From assembly GCA_913776825.1 (NCBI GenBank), contig CAJYPV010000022.1:124001-188000 (forward strand): a stretch of DNA of 64,000 bases. The letters run 5' to 3'. Positions within the stretch are counted from its first letter, which is position 1. Each line of letters starts with the position of its first letter. Shown here one piece after another: positions 10,131 to 19,336 of the stretch. Below the pieces are notes generated by a model. The model was given only the letters and a program-made list of their open reading frames with translations. It was not told where the DNA came from and made no database searches. The DNA is from Burkholderiaceae bacterium. GTDB lineage: Bacteria > Pseudomonadota > Gammaproteobacteria > Burkholderiales > Burkholderiaceae_C. Made by a program: the position numbers and the translations under genes.

Positions 10131-12779
10131 TCAGCGGCGCAGGATGGTCTTGGCGGCGGTGCCTGAGGTCGCGGTGCCGACGCTCGCTGCGGCGGGCACG
10201 CTGCCGCGCCGCGCTTCCTGCGCCAGCGCATAGCTGCGGCCGTTGAGCGTGACCGTCCAGTTGCTCGGCATCGGCATCGGCAGGAAGTAGTTCAGCGTCA
10301 CTGTCACGCTGGCGCCGGGGGCCAGGCTTTGCCAGCCGGGCAGCTTGAAGCTGGCGCGGTGGAAGTCGTTCTTCAGTCCACCGATGTTGTGGCCGGCCGT
10401 GTTGGCGCCGTTGCTGATCACGGTCAGACCGAAGCCGCTCTGGTCGGTGATCGTGGGCGGAATCGCGGTCGGCACATCGAAGCTGAATTCGGTGCCGCCC
10501 GGCAGCGTGGTGGTGCTGCGGTTGGTCAGCGTCAGCTTGGGCGTGATGGGGAAGTTGCTGTCGCCGAGCGCGAAGCCGTCCAGTGCGAAGCCGATGTCCA
10601 GCGTCTCGGTCGGCAGGCTGGCCGGCGTCATGCGGTTGCCGTAAGGCGTGGCCGTCTTGAACCGGTTGTAGAGCAGGGTGCTCAAGGTGTTGCCGATGAA
10701 GTATTCGCCGCGGGTTGCATTCCAGCCGTAATCACCGGCCAGCTCCCAGAACATCACGCCGCCGATGCCGCGGTCCGCCACGTATTGCGCCTTCACGCCG
10801 AGCGATTGGTCGTCCTCGATGCTGAGGAACACCCGCTTCTGCGCATTCCACAACCAGGGCGCGACCAGCGTGGCGTCGTACTGCCGCGCATAGCTGCCGA
10901 CCAGTTGCGCCTCCGGCTGGGTGGCCGGATTCAGGCCATAGCTGGACAGATAGCTGCCGCTGCGGCCCTGCGCCAGGTTCATCGTGTGCCACAGCGGATT
11001 CGAGCCCGCCGGCACTTCCTTGCTGGAGACATCCAGGTCGTGCCAGAGGTTGTCGATGCCGACCGCGCCGGCGCCGCATTTCTGCACCGTGCCGCCGCCG
11101 GTGCCGGCCGGGCACTTGCTCTGATCGGCCAGCGCGGCCTGACCCCACAGGCCATTGGTGCCGCCGGTCACATCCTTCCAGCCGCGGGTGTAGAACGGCA
11201 CGCCGATGTTGATGCGGCCGGCCGGCATCGCGCCGCGGAAGTAGTGGTACGCCCAGTCGGTATTCAGATAGCCGATGCGCGCGTACTGCGTGGCGCCGTA
11301 GTAATTCCAGGCGAGCAGCTCCGCATCGCGGCCATCGTCATACAGCGCCGCATTCGGGCCGACGAACTGATTCCATGCGCCATGCAGGTCATAGCTCATG
11401 ATGTTGACGTAGTCCAGGTACTGCGTGACCTGGAAGGCTTCCATCCCGCGCAGCAGATAGCCGGACGACGGCGCCGCGATCGTCAGCAGATAGTGCCGTT
11501 GATCCGCCTGCGAGGCCGCATCGAGCTTGGCCCTCAAGGTGCGCATCAGCACCACATAGTTCTTCATCAGCGCCGCGCGGCGCGCATTGGAGATCGCGAA
11601 GTCGACCGGATTGCCGGCGTCCTTCATGCTGGTCGGATATTCGTAATCGATGTCCACGCCATCGAAGCCGTACTGGCGCAGGAAGGCCACGGCCGAATCG
11701 GCGAAGGTGTTGATGCCGGCGGTGTTGGCCGAGCCATCCGCCTGCGTCGTCATCGTGTAGAAGCCCGCCGTCTCGGCCCAGCCGCCGACCGAGATCAGCG
11801 TCTTGACGTTCGGGTACTGCTTCTTGAACTTGTTGAGCAGGTTGAAGTGGCCTTGATACGGATAGGCCGGATCCATCTCCGCGCCGGCCACGCCCGGCCA
11901 GGTCAGGCCGGTGGCGGGATTGGTCGCATCGGCCGTGTTGCCGATGGACAGGCGATTCGCGCCATCCACATGCGCGAAGGCGTAATTGATGTGGGTCATC
12001 TGCGCCCACGGAATCTGATGCGCGAGATAGGCCGGCTGACCGTTCTTGCCGGTGCGCCAGCTGGTGAAGTAGCCAATGATGCGGCGCGGCTTGTCGGCGC
12101 CCATCTTTTCGCGTCCCTGGTCGTCGTAGACCTTGCAGTAGGCGGGCGCGGTGCCGGCGCTGGTCACCAGGCCTTCGGGGCGGCAACGCTCATCGCCGGT
12201 CACCTGGCCCTGCACGGTGATGCGCACGGCGCTGCTGTTGGTCAGCGCGCCCTTGTCATCGGTGGCGCGGGCGACGATGTCCGCCACGCCGGCACGCGCG
12301 GTCCAGTTGACCGAGAACGGCGCCGTGCTGTCTTCCGCGACCAGCACGCCATTCACATAGAAGCCGACCTTGGCCACCGTGCCATCGCTGTCGGCGGCGG
12401 TGGCCGACAACACCACCGTGTCGCCCGCCGTCGGGCTGGTGGTCGCCGAGGGGGAGGTCAGCGCGACCGTCGGCGGCTGGTTGGTGCCGCCACCGCCACC
12501 GCCCCCACCACCGCCATCGCAGGCGCCGAGCACCTTCCACACATCCCACTGGCCGGCATTGCTGGCGGGCGGGTTGTTCTGGGTCCACCACTTCGCCTGA
12601 TAGGCCGTGCCCGACGCCTTGACGATGGCATTGCCGTTGTAGGCGGTGGCGGCATTCCAGTCGGCCACGCCGGTGCAGTCGTAGGCGAAGGCCACGGGGC
12701 TGAGCAGCGCCAGCGCCATCGGGAACGCGATGGGCAGGGACATCCGCCAGACCGGGCGGGCGCAGGGACGAAGTCGCAT
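10131..12779 (-). CDS. Secreted GH18 chitinase with CBM5/12, Ig-like domain and C-terminal beta domain
   Basis: An 882-residue chitinase: signal peptide (about 1-32, ending AFA), CBM5/12 (33-85, AYQAKWWTQNNPPASNAGQW), a run of nine or more glycines as linker, an Ig-like domain (about 100-190), GH18 catalytic domain (about 205-700) with DGVDIDYEYP near residue 372, and a C-terminal beta-rich domain (about 745-865) of the kind found in ChiC-type chitinases and thought to bind polysaccharide. AAGGAG precedes ATG 12779, which sets the start; a longer in-frame upstream ATG would bury the signal peptide. Its different accessory domains from the neighbouring chitinase suggest a different mode of attack on chitin. 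Confidence 0.94.
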   Translation of the reverse strand: MRLRPCARPVWRMSLPIAFPMALALLSPVAFAYDCTGVADWNAATAYNGNAIVKASGTAYQAKWWTQNNPPASNAGQWDVWKVLGACDGGGGGGGGGGTNQPPTVALTSPSATTSPTAGDTVVLSATAADSDGTVAKVGFYVNGVLVAEDSTAPFSVNWTARAGVADIVARATDDKGALTNSSAVRITVQGQVTGDERCRPEGLVTSAGTAPAYCKVYDDQGREKMGADKPRRIIGYFTSWRTGKNGQPAYLAHQIPWAQMTHINYAFAHVDGANRLSIGNTADATNPATGLTWPGVAGAEMDPAYPYQGHFNLLNKFKKQYPNVKTLISVGGWAETAGFYTMTTQADGSANTAGINTFADSAVAFLRQYGFDGVDIDYEYPTSMKDAGNPVDFAISNARRAALMKNYVVLMRTLRAKLDAASQADQRHYLLTIAAPSSGYLLRGMEAFQVTQYLDYVNIMSYDLHGAWNQFVGPNAALYDDGRDAELLAWNYYGATQYARIGYLNTDWAYHYFRGAMPAGRINIGVPFYTRGWKDVTGGTNGLWGQAALADQSKCPAGTGGGTVQKCGAGAVGIDNLWHDLDVSSKEVPAGSNPLWHTMNLAQGRSGSYLSSYGLNPATQPEAQLVGSYARQYDATLVAPWLWNAQKRVFLSIEDDQSLGVKAQYVADRGIGGVMFWELAGDYGWNATRGEYFIGNTLSTLLYNRFKTATPYGNRMTPASLPTETLDIGFALDGFALGDSNFPITPKLTLTNRSTTTLPGGTEFSFDVPTAIPPTITDQSGFGLTVISNGANTAGHNIGGLKNDFHRASFKLPGWQSLAPGASVTVTLNYFLPMPMPSNWTVTLNGRSYALAQEARRGSVPAAASVGTATSGTAAKTILRR

Positions 12780-13004
12780 GGGGTCTCCTTGATCGTTGTA
12801 GACGCAGGCCCGGCAGGGCGTGCGGTCGGGGCTGCGGACGGCCTGGGCCATCACGGCAGCGAATCAGCCAACAGCGAAATCAGCGGAACAGCAGGACAGC
12901 AGGAAGCGGGACGGCGAAATCAGCAGGCTGAGCGCGGCCGCACCGAACGACTGCAGGCAGCAGCGCGGTGAACAGGCGTCCGGTGGACGGCCGCGATCGG
13001 TTGT

Positions 13005-13030
13005 AAAAAAAGCCGGGGAGGTCAGCCGGC
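13005..13030 (-). terminator. Rho-independent terminator after the small minus-strand gene
   Basis: On the minus strand GCCGG and CCGGC form a five-pair stem with a nine-base loop, followed by seven T. It sits 20 bases after the stop at 13051. The stem is short but all GC. It would separate the small gene from the chitinase transcript. Confidence 0.55.
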
Positions 13031-13050
13031 CAATGGAGATGGGGACGCGG

Positions 13051-13209
13051 TCACGCCGGCCATTCGGCGGCCGCGGAGGTCTGGCGGGCCCAGGGCCTCT
13101 GCGGCACGGCCGAGCGGCCGGTCCGGGGCTGAGGCGTCGGGCAAGAGGTCCGGTCCGCGAAGTGGCGGGTGTCGGCAGCAGCCAGGCGGGCGAAGGCGCG
13201 TACGGGCAT
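13051..13209 (-). CDS. Candidate small protein gene upstream of the chitinases
   Basis: A 52-residue frame starting at ATG 13207-13209 with GAGGAGAT placed eight bases before it, and a terminator just after its stop. The product (MPVRAFARLAAADTRHFAD, then TSCPTPQPRTG and a Trp-containing tail) has no signal peptide, membrane segment or family that I recognise. Base composition alone would also give random frames here, so the case rests on the ribosome site and the terminator. It could instead be a small regulatory RNA. Confidence 0.35.
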   Translation of the reverse strand: MPVRAFARLAAADTRHFADRTSCPTPQPRTGRSAVPQRPWARQTSAAAEWPA

Positions 13210-13368
13210 GGAAGGATCTCCTCGCAGTGGACGTGCTTGGCGGGATGAGCCCTGCGGCGACGCGAAGGTCGCCGGCAGGCCGCCCGCAGCGGCTGTGAGC
13301 GCAACGGGATCGTTCTGCCGTCCGAGCCGGCGCTGCGGCAGGTCGGGGAGCGATCTCAGTGATCTCAT

Positions 13369-13393
13369 AGTGGTATGCAATGTAGATACCACT
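13369..13393. promoter_or_regulatory. Perfect inverted repeat, possible repressor operator
   Basis: AGTGGTAT-N9-ATACCACT, eight perfectly matched pairs. The half-sites TGGTAT/ATACCA resemble those of GntR/HutC-type regulators such as DasR and the NagQ/NagR group that control chitin and GlcNAc genes, but the nine-base spacer is longer than in those operators. Position about 160 bases upstream of the small gene suggests a role in its control. The link to chitin regulation is inference. Confidence 0.4.
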
Positions 13394-13444
13394 CGACCGG
13401 AGGGCACTCAGGTTAACCCTCAGAAGCTGCGTAACTTCGGGTAA

Positions 13445-13480
13445 TGAAACCCTGATGACTGCTTCAAAAACAGGGTTTCA
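13445..13480. repeat. Perfect 10-bp inverted repeat (TGAAACCCTG)
   Basis: TGAAACCCTG, a 16-base spacer, then CAGGGTTTCA. It could form a stem-loop in RNA from either strand. No T-run follows, so it is not a classic terminator. It lies 240 bases after the bpt stop and 240 before the small gene, so it may belong to either unit. Confidence 0.45.
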
Positions 13481-13719
13481 GCCTGATTTAACGCCTTCGT
13501 AAGGTGTCAAAACGGCGTCTAGATGAAAACCAGTATGAGACCACTTGAGGCGACACTGAACGGATGTGGCAGGCATGCCGGCGCGAGGAGGCTGTCGACG
13601 GCGCGGCCGCTGTCCAACATGCGGCGTATCGACGTCATGACGCGATGCGCGACGCGTCACGCAACGCGTTGACGTCGCGTTCCGGCAGGGCGGTGCTGAT
13701 CGAGCTGGCGGCGCTCAGC

Positions 13720-14445
13720 TCACGTGTCCACCCGCTGCCACTGCCCCTCCCGGAGCAGTTCATGCGGCGTGAAACGGGCCTTGTAGGCCATCTTGTCGCT
13801 GTCGGCGATCCAGTAGCCGAGATAGAGATGCGGCAACCCGAGCTCGCGGGTCTGACGCAATTGCCACAGCACGTTGTAGGTGCCGTAGCTGGCGCGGGCC
13901 TCGGGCTCGTAGAAGGTGTAGACCGCGGACAGACCGTCGCTGAGGATGTCCAGGATCGAGACCATCTTCAGCGCGCCGGCCGCATCCCGGAATTCCACCA
14001 GCCGCGAGTTCACCCGGCTCTGCAGCAGGAACTGGGTGTACTGGTCGACGCTGTCGTGGTCCATGCCGCCACCGCTGTGGCGGCCCGCCTGGTAGCGCAG
14101 ATAGAGCTGGTAATGCTCATCGCTGTAGCCCAGCCGCATCACCCGCGCCTGCAGGTCCGCATGCTGGGTCCAGGCGCGACGCTGGCTGCGGCTGGCCTGG
14201 AAGCTCGCCACCGGAATCCGCATCGGCACGCAGGCCTTGCAGCCGTCGCAGTAGGGCCGGTAAGTGAACATGCCGCTGCGCCGAAAGCCGGCGGCCACCA
14301 GCGTGGAATAGGCGTCCGCATGGATCAGGTGGCTGGGCGTGGCCACCTGCGAGCGCGCCTGGCGGTCCGCCAGGTAGCTGCAGGGATAGGGCGCCGTGGC
14401 GTAGAACTGCAGCTCGGCCAGCGGAAGTTCTTTGGGATGCGTCAC
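13720..14445 (-). CDS. bpt: Aspartate/glutamate leucyltransferase (R-transferase family)
   Basis: Adds leucine from Leu-tRNA to proteins with N-terminal Asp or Glu, marking them for ClpAP through ClpS. The 241 residues match the Ate/Bpt family: the N-terminal [16 protein letters not shown] segment, the cysteine motif [20 protein letters not shown] (about residues 60-79) and the C-terminal GNAT-like half ending in [24 protein letters not shown]. Full length. It overlaps the end of aat by four bases, so the two transferases are translationally coupled. Confidence 0.95.
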   Translation of the reverse strand: MTHPKELPLAELQFYATAPYPCSYLADRQARSQVATPSHLIHADAYSTLVAAGFRRSGMFTYRPYCDGCKACVPMRIPVASFQASRSQRRAWTQHADLQARVMRLGYSDEHYQLYLRYQAGRHSGGGMDHDSVDQYTQFLLQSRVNSRLVEFRDAAGALKMVSILDILSDGLSAVYTFYEPEARASYGTYNVLWQLRQTRELGLPHLYLGYWIADSDKMAYKARFTPHELLREGQWQRVDT

Positions 14446-15242
14446 GTGGGAGGCGGTGCGTCGTGGAGCGCCGGATCAGGCGCGAGGTCGGCATCAGGCT
14501 GGGAATCCAGCTGCGCCCATAGCGCCGGATGATAGGTCCAATCCCGTGGCGAAGGCGCCCCCACCACGTCGGCCAGATGGGCCTCGAAGGCCGTCCGCGT
14601 GACCGGTGCCGCGCCCAGCGAGGCCAGGTGCGCGGTTTGTTGCTGGCAGTCGATCCACGGGATGTCGTGGGCGCGGCACAGGCAGACCAGGGCCGCCAGC
14701 GCGATCTTGGACGCATCGGTCTGGCGCATGAACATCGACTCGCCGTAAAACATCCGGCCCAGGTTCACGCCATACAGCCCGCCGACCAGCTCGCCATCGA
14801 CCCAGGTCTCCACGCTGTGGACCGTGCCTTCGCGCGCCAGGCGCAGGTAGGCCTGCTGCATCTCCGGCAGGATCCAGGTGCCGTTCTGGCCGTCGCGCGC
14901 ACTGCTGGCGCAGGCCTTGAGCACCGTCTCGGTGGCGCTGTCCACACGGATCTCGCAACCGGGCGTGCGGCGGAAGCGGGCGATCGTCTTGCGCAGCGAG
15001 CGCGACAGCTTGAAGTCCGCGGTGCGCAGCACCATGCGCGGGTCGGTCGTCCACCAGAGGATGGGCTGGCCCTCGCTGTACCAGGGGAAAATGCCGCGGG
15101 CATAGGCCGCGCGCAGGCGGTCGGGGGTCAGGTCGCCGCCGGCGGCCAGCAGGCCGGGCGCATCGGTGCGCGGACCCAGCGCCCGGTCGGTGGGCGGGAA
15201 GTCCAGGGATTCATCGTCGAGCCAGGGGATCATCCGCTTCAT
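14442..15242 (-). CDS. aat: Leucyl/phenylalanyl-tRNA-protein transferase
   Basis: Adds Leu or Phe to proteins with N-terminal Lys or Arg, the classic bacterial N-degron step. The 266 residues start [22 protein letters not shown] and contain the family blocks [35 protein letters not shown] and [25 protein letters not shown] 15242 gives the family-typical start; a longer frame has no support. The stop overlaps bpt by four bases (ATGA). Together they feed two N-end classes into the ClpS-ClpAP pathway. Confidence 0.95.
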   Translation of the reverse strand: MKRMIPWLDDESLDFPPTDRALGPRTDAPGLLAAGGDLTPDRLRAAYARGIFPWYSEGQPILWWTTDPRMVLRTADFKLSRSLRKTIARFRRTPGCEIRVDSATETVLKACASSARDGQNGTWILPEMQQAYLRLAREGTVHSVETWVDGELVGGLYGVNLGRMFYGESMFMRQTDASKIALAALVCLCRAHDIPWIDCQQQTAHLASLGAAPVTRTAFEAHLADVVGAPSPRDWTYHPALWAQLDSQPDADLAPDPALHDAPPPT

Positions 15243-15316
15243 GGTAGCGTGACGGCCTTGTCCGATTTCCCCTGGCTCCGGCGCTGTCCCGCGTCCGGAG
15301 TTCATTGCATCGCTCC

Positions 15317-15664
15317 ATGATCACCGTCTACGGCATTCCCAACTGCGACACCGTCAAGCGCGCCCGCACCTGGCTGGATGAGCAGGGCCTGGCCTACCAG
15401 TTCCACGATTACAAGAAGCAGGGCGTGCCCGCCGACCGCCTGCCGGGATGGATGACCCAGCTGGGCTGGGAGAAGGTCCTGAATCGCGCCGGCACCACCT
15501 GGCGCAAGCTGGATGAGGACACGAAGGCGGCCGTCACCGATGCCGCTTCGGCGGCGGCGCTGATGCAGGTGCAGCCCAGCGTCATCAAGCGTCCGATCGT
15601 GGAATGGGCCGATGGCCGCCTGAGCGTGGGCTTCTCGCCCGAGCTGTTCGACGCGCACCGCTGA
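15317..15664 (+). CDS. ArsC/Spx-family reductase-like protein (YffB type)
   Basis: A 115-residue thioredoxin-fold protein beginning [36 protein letters not shown]. Like YffB it has a single cysteine at residue 10 (PNCDTV) in place of a CxxC pair, and ends with [10 protein letters not shown] and SVGFSPELF as in the family. YffB proteins are not arsenate reductases; a glutathione-linked role has been proposed. It is divergent from aat and ten bases upstream of the riboflavin synthase gene. Confidence 0.88.
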   Translation: MITVYGIPNCDTVKRARTWLDEQGLAYQFHDYKKQGVPADRLPGWMTQLGWEKVLNRAGTTWRKLDEDTKAAVTDAASAAALMQVQPSVIKRPIVEWADGRLSVGFSPELFDAHR

Positions 15665-15674
15665 AAGGACCGCC

Positions 15675-16364
15675 ATGTTCACCGGCATCGTGCAGGGCAT
15701 TGCCCAGGTCGCGCAGATCGAGGACCGTCCCGGCCTGCGCAGTTTCACCCTCGATTTCCCGCCCGGCTTCTGCCAGGACCTGGAGATCGGCGCCAGCGTC
15801 GCCTGCGATGGCGTCTGCCTCACCGTCACCGCGCTCAAGGGCGATCATCAGGCGGATTTCGACGTCATGCAGCAGAGCCTGAACCTGACCACGCTCGGTC
15901 AGCTCGCGCAGGGCGGACGGCTGAATGTCGAGCGCGCAGCCAAGGACGGCGCCGAGATCGGCGGCCATCCGCTGTCCGGGCATGTGGACTTCATGGCCCG
16001 CATCGGCGCGATCCGGCAGCCAGCCAACAACCATGTGATCCGCATCGAGGTGCCGGCGCCGTGGATGCGCTACATCTTCCCCAAGGGCTACATCGCGGTG
16101 AACGGCGCCAGCCTCACCGTCGCTGAAGCCGAACGCCGCCCGGACGGCTCCGGCTGGTTCGAGGTCTGGCTGATCCCCGAGACCTTGCGCATGACCACCT
16201 TCGGCGACAAGGCCGTCGGTGCGCCCTTGCACATCGAGATCGAACGCCAGACGCAGGTGATGGTCGACACCATCCGCGACAGCGTCGCCGAAAAGATCGG
16301 CGCCCTGATGCCCGCATTGCGCGCCTTCGCGCAGGAGCGGGGTCTGGACCTGCCGCTGGACTGA
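15675..16364 (+). CDS. ribE: Riboflavin synthase, alpha-type trimer subunit
   Basis: Dismutates 6,7-dimethyl-8-ribityllumazine to riboflavin. The 229 residues hold the tandem lumazine-binding barrels: N-terminal MFTGIVQGIAQV with DGVCLTVTAL, and C-terminal GGHPLSGHVDF and NGASLTVAEAE. It is slightly longer than the usual 200-215. It is not next to other rib genes here, and the sequence resembles the second, stand-alone type seen in gamma- and beta-proteobacteria. Confidence 0.92.
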   Translation: MFTGIVQGIAQVAQIEDRPGLRSFTLDFPPGFCQDLEIGASVACDGVCLTVTALKGDHQADFDVMQQSLNLTTLGQLAQGGRLNVERAAKDGAEIGGHPLSGHVDFMARIGAIRQPANNHVIRIEVPAPWMRYIFPKGYIAVNGASLTVAEAERRPDGSGWFEVWLIPETLRMTTFGDKAVGAPLHIEIERQTQVMVDTIRDSVAEKIGALMPALRAFAQERGLDLPLD

Positions 16365-16637
16365 CCGGCACCGCAGGTCGCGCGTCGCACGCGGCGATCG
16401 GTCGTTCCTCACGACGTCCAGTTCGCCGCGCGCCGCCAACATCGAACGGCCGGTTAGGCTGATCCACACAGCCACCAGGGCCGCGCGCGGCGCGTCGACG
16501 TCGCGATCCAGATCGACGGCCCGCGTCAGGTCGGTGGGACCGTCGGCGCCCCGCGCGAGTCCGCGCAGGGCCACTACAAGCATGGATCCAGGCCAGGCGC
16601 GCAGGCGTCGGCGGGTCGACACGAGGGGGAGATCGAC

Positions 16638-18455
16638 ATGATGGAAGCGCCCTGGGGATGGCTCCCGGCCGGTCTGGTGTGGGTGGGCTTCGCGCTGATG
16701 ACCTGGCGCTCGGTGCGCCGCATGGCCGCCTGGGAGCGTGCGCAGCGACAGGCCGCAGCGGCCTCGACGGGCGCGATGGCTGACGCGCCCGGGTCGCTCT
16801 ACACGATGATCGCCTTCGGGTCCGCCGCCCCGGCGCCGGCCGCCGTGCCGGACCCGGACCAGTCACCGGGCGCGACAGGCGCGCTCGGGCTGTCCGGCCG
16901 TCGTTATCACGGGCTGTTCCGCGGACTGGCTCAGCACTTCAATGGCGATTACTCGCTGCAGCGCTCGTACTGGGTCCATGGCGTGGTGATCGGCCTGTTG
17001 ACGCAGGTCCTGCTGCTGGCCGGGGCACGAGTGGCCGATGAGGAGCTGTCGGTGCGCACCGGCTCGCTGGTGGTCGTGGCGCTGGTGATGGCGCAACTGG
17101 CGGTGGGCTGCTGGGCGGTGATCGGGATCTGGCGGTCGGCCGGAAGGCATGTCGGGCGCGGCGGATCGTCCGGATGGGCGATGGCGGCCCGCGCGGCGGT
17201 GGTGCTCGGCTTGATCCGGATGCTGATGAGCATGGTGGATGCTGCGCCTGCCATGCATGAGCGGATGGCTTATCTCTTCGGCAAGCAGGTCGCGGGCGGC
17301 GCGGCCACGGTCACGCCGCTGGTGGGCGGCCAGGCGCTGCTGCTGTCGGGCGGCATCAACGACGGCACCGCGCTGGCGCTGCGCGATGCGTTGAAGCGCC
17401 ATCCCAAGGCCCGCACGCTGCTGCTGGATTCGGGCGGCGGCTGGGTGCGTGAGGGCAGCCGGCTGGCAGAGGTGATCCGGACGGCGCGCCTGGACACCCA
17501 TGTGGAGGGCGTGTGTGCGTCGTCCTGCACGCTGGCGTTGCTGGCGGGGCAGTCGCGCAGCGCTGCGCCGACGGCGCGGGTGGGTTTCCACGCGGCGCGC
17601 GGCCTCGGTGAATCGGCGGACAAACCCGCCGGATGGGCGGCACGGATGGGATCGCAGGATCCGGTCTTCGGGCAGCTCTACCGCGATGCGGGTCTGCCGG
17701 AGCCCTTCATTCAGCGGGCGCTGTCGACGCCGTCGGAGGACATGTGGTTCCCATCGATCGACGAGTTGCTGCAAGCCAAGGTGCTGACGCGCCACAGTCG
17801 CGGGGGCGAATGGCCGCTGCTGTCCACGCGCTTTCAGGCGCCGGCCGATGTCGATCGCTGGCTGAAGGAGATGCCCGCCTATGCCGCGCTCGCGCAGCGT
17901 TTTCCGGCGGACTTTGATCGCCTTCGTTCATTGGTCTGGGTGCTGTCGCGCGGGGCCGCCCTGGACGACCGGCTGGTGAGCGCGGCCCGCGCCGAACTCC
18001 GCCGCACGCTGGACCGGGTGCGGCCGCTGGGCAGCCACGCGCTGCTCGATGCCCACCTGATCCTGCTGCGTGACCAACTGCGGTTGCTGCAACAGCGCGA
18101 TGCGCGCGCCTGCGTGGGGCTGGTGTTCCCGCAATCGGTGCCGCCGGTGTCCACGGCGGCCTTGCTCACGCCGGAGCTGCGCGCCCGCGAGCAGGCCTTG
18201 ATCGTCCGCCTGTTGAATGAGGCCGATCTGAGCGTCAAGCCGGACACCCGGCAGGCCACGGTGGTGCGCGTCGCGCGCCAGGCGATGGCCGGCATGGCGC
18301 CGGAGCAACTGCGCATCCTGGCCTCCGCCACCGAGCGCGCGACGCAGCCGCCGGAGCTGGTGTGCCGCACGGTGATTCGCTATTTCGACGGCCTGGCCAG
18401 CATTCCCGCTGCGGAACGCGGGGAGGCGTTGAGGACGATGTTTGCGCAGCCGTGA
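16638..18455 (+). CDS. Membrane protein with ClpP/SppA-like serine-protease domain
   Basis: A 605-residue protein with a first hydrophobic segment (about 6-24), three membrane segments between about 110 and 205, then a ClpP/crotonase-fold region: TLLLDSGGGWVREGSRLAEVI, followed by VEGVCASSCTLALLAG (Ser in the nucleophile position of G-x-C-x-S-x-C) and RVGFHAARG with the likely catalytic His. The C-terminal 200 residues look alpha-helical. The layout suggests a membrane-bound self-compartmentalising peptidase or signal-peptide-peptidase relative, but the family is not one I can name. Its start ATG 16638 follows GGGGGAGATCGAC. The preceding 273 bases (16365-16637) hold nothing I can recognise. 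Confidence 0.65.
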   Translation: MMEAPWGWLPAGLVWVGFALMTWRSVRRMAAWERAQRQAAAASTGAMADAPGSLYTMIAFGSAAPAPAAVPDPDQSPGATGALGLSGRRYHGLFRGLAQHFNGDYSLQRSYWVHGVVIGLLTQVLLLAGARVADEELSVRTGSLVVVALVMAQLAVGCWAVIGIWRSAGRHVGRGGSSGWAMAARAAVVLGLIRMLMSMVDAAPAMHERMAYLFGKQVAGGAATVTPLVGGQALLLSGGINDGTALALRDALKRHPKARTLLLDSGGGWVREGSRLAEVIRTARLDTHVEGVCASSCTLALLAGQSRSAAPTARVGFHAARGLGESADKPAGWAARMGSQDPVFGQLYRDAGLPEPFIQRALSTPSEDMWFPSIDELLQAKVLTRHSRGGEWPLLSTRFQAPADVDRWLKEMPAYAALAQRFPADFDRLRSLVWVLSRGAALDDRLVSAARAELRRTLDRVRPLGSHALLDAHLILLRDQLRLLQQRDARACVGLVFPQSVPPVSTAALLTPELRAREQALIVRLLNEADLSVKPDTRQATVVRVARQAMAGMAPEQLRILASATERATQPPELVCRTVIRYFDGLASIPAAERGEALRTMFAQP

Positions 18456-18488
18456 AGACCGGTTCAAGCGCTCGCCGATCGCCGTTGC

Positions 18489-19211
18489 TCAGAGGTTCGA
18501 CTTCTGTGGACGAGCCGGCGTGTCAGCCAGCGGCTTGCACGGAATCCGGAAGTCGACGTGGTAGTGCTCATCGTGGCGGACCCAGGGCGTGCCCTTCATG
18601 AAGGGAAGGCTCTTCTGCAGGCTCGGGCCTCGCGGGGTGGCAAAGAGCTTCGGCAGGAACTGCGGATCGAAGATGACGAGCGCGATGCTGGCGCCGCGGG
18701 CCTTGGCCGCCATCTGCAATTGATGGAGATGCTCGGCCGTGGCGTCGAAGTCGATCGTGTAGTCCGCGTACCTCGCCTGGGCATCGAACTCGATGTCGTA
18801 GCCCAGCTTGTTGGTGACGCCGGTCGATAGCGGCACCGGCTTTCCGTCGACATCGCGAACCGGCACGAAAAAATCGACCGACAGGCCGTTCTGATGGGTG
18901 CGATGCGGTCGGATGCGACCGCCCGATTCCCAGCCCGTTTCTCCGTAGACATACCAGTTGCCAGGTTTGTCCTTGGCGAGCGCCGCATAGGCGGAGACGA
19001 TGATCTCCGCGACTTCCGAATGAACGTAGGTCCGGCCTGCGGTGGTCCCCAGCGCGCTGTAGGCCTTGAAGTTCGGGCCTTCAGTGGGCAGCTTGACGCC
19101 ACCTTCCAAACGTCCGCGGCCGACCGTCCCGTAGCACTGACTCTCTGCGGCGGCGAACGCCAGGGGTTGGAGCGACAGCCATCCGACCAGAAGCCAATTC
19201 AAACGATGCAT
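18489..19211 (-). CDS. MepA-like (M74) murein endopeptidase
   Basis: Exported enzyme of the penicillin-insensitive murein endopeptidase group, which cuts D-Ala-mDAP crosslinks in peptidoglycan. The 240 residues start with a signal peptide (1-20, ending AFA) and retain the zinc-site motifs RPHRTHQNGLSVDFFVP (H-x-x-H-Q-N-G-x-x-V-D) and HDEHYHVDFRIPC. Other conserved stretches (VHSEVAEIIVSAY, IRPH) also fit. It is shorter than E. coli MepA (about 274). It converges on the ClpP-like gene with a 33-base gap. Divergence from typical MepA makes the exact bond cleaved uncertain. Confidence 0.8.
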   Translation of the reverse strand: MHRLNWLLVGWLSLQPLAFAAAESQCYGTVGRGRLEGGVKLPTEGPNFKAYSALGTTAGRTYVHSEVAEIIVSAYAALAKDKPGNWYVYGETGWESGGRIRPHRTHQNGLSVDFFVPVRDVDGKPVPLSTGVTNKLGYDIEFDAQARYADYTIDFDATAEHLHQLQMAAKARGASIALVIFDPQFLPKLFATPRGPSLQKSLPFMKGTPWVRHDEHYHVDFRIPCKPLADTPARPQKSNL

Positions 19212-19336
19212 ACGGAGCCAGACGCGGACGAACAGATGATGTGCAGACAGGTGCGCCGTGAACAGTCGGCTTTCTGTATCGGTGACATCTTAGAGGCGCA
19301 TGGGGGTCGATCCCGTCACGCCTGCGGCGCGCCCCC

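Larger units (their letters stand above)
13210..13719. other. Gene-poor stretch between the candidate small gene and bpt
   Basis: 510 bases with no convincing gene on either strand. It becomes AT-richer from about 13360 and contains two perfect inverted repeats annotated separately. Promoters for the small gene and perhaps the end of the aat-bpt transcript should lie here. Confidence 0.6.

Noticed and set aside
10329..12971. An 880-codon plus-strand frame opposite the second chitinase
   Set aside because: No recognisable motif, Arg/His/Gln-rich composition; the opposite strand is a complete chitinase with signal peptide.
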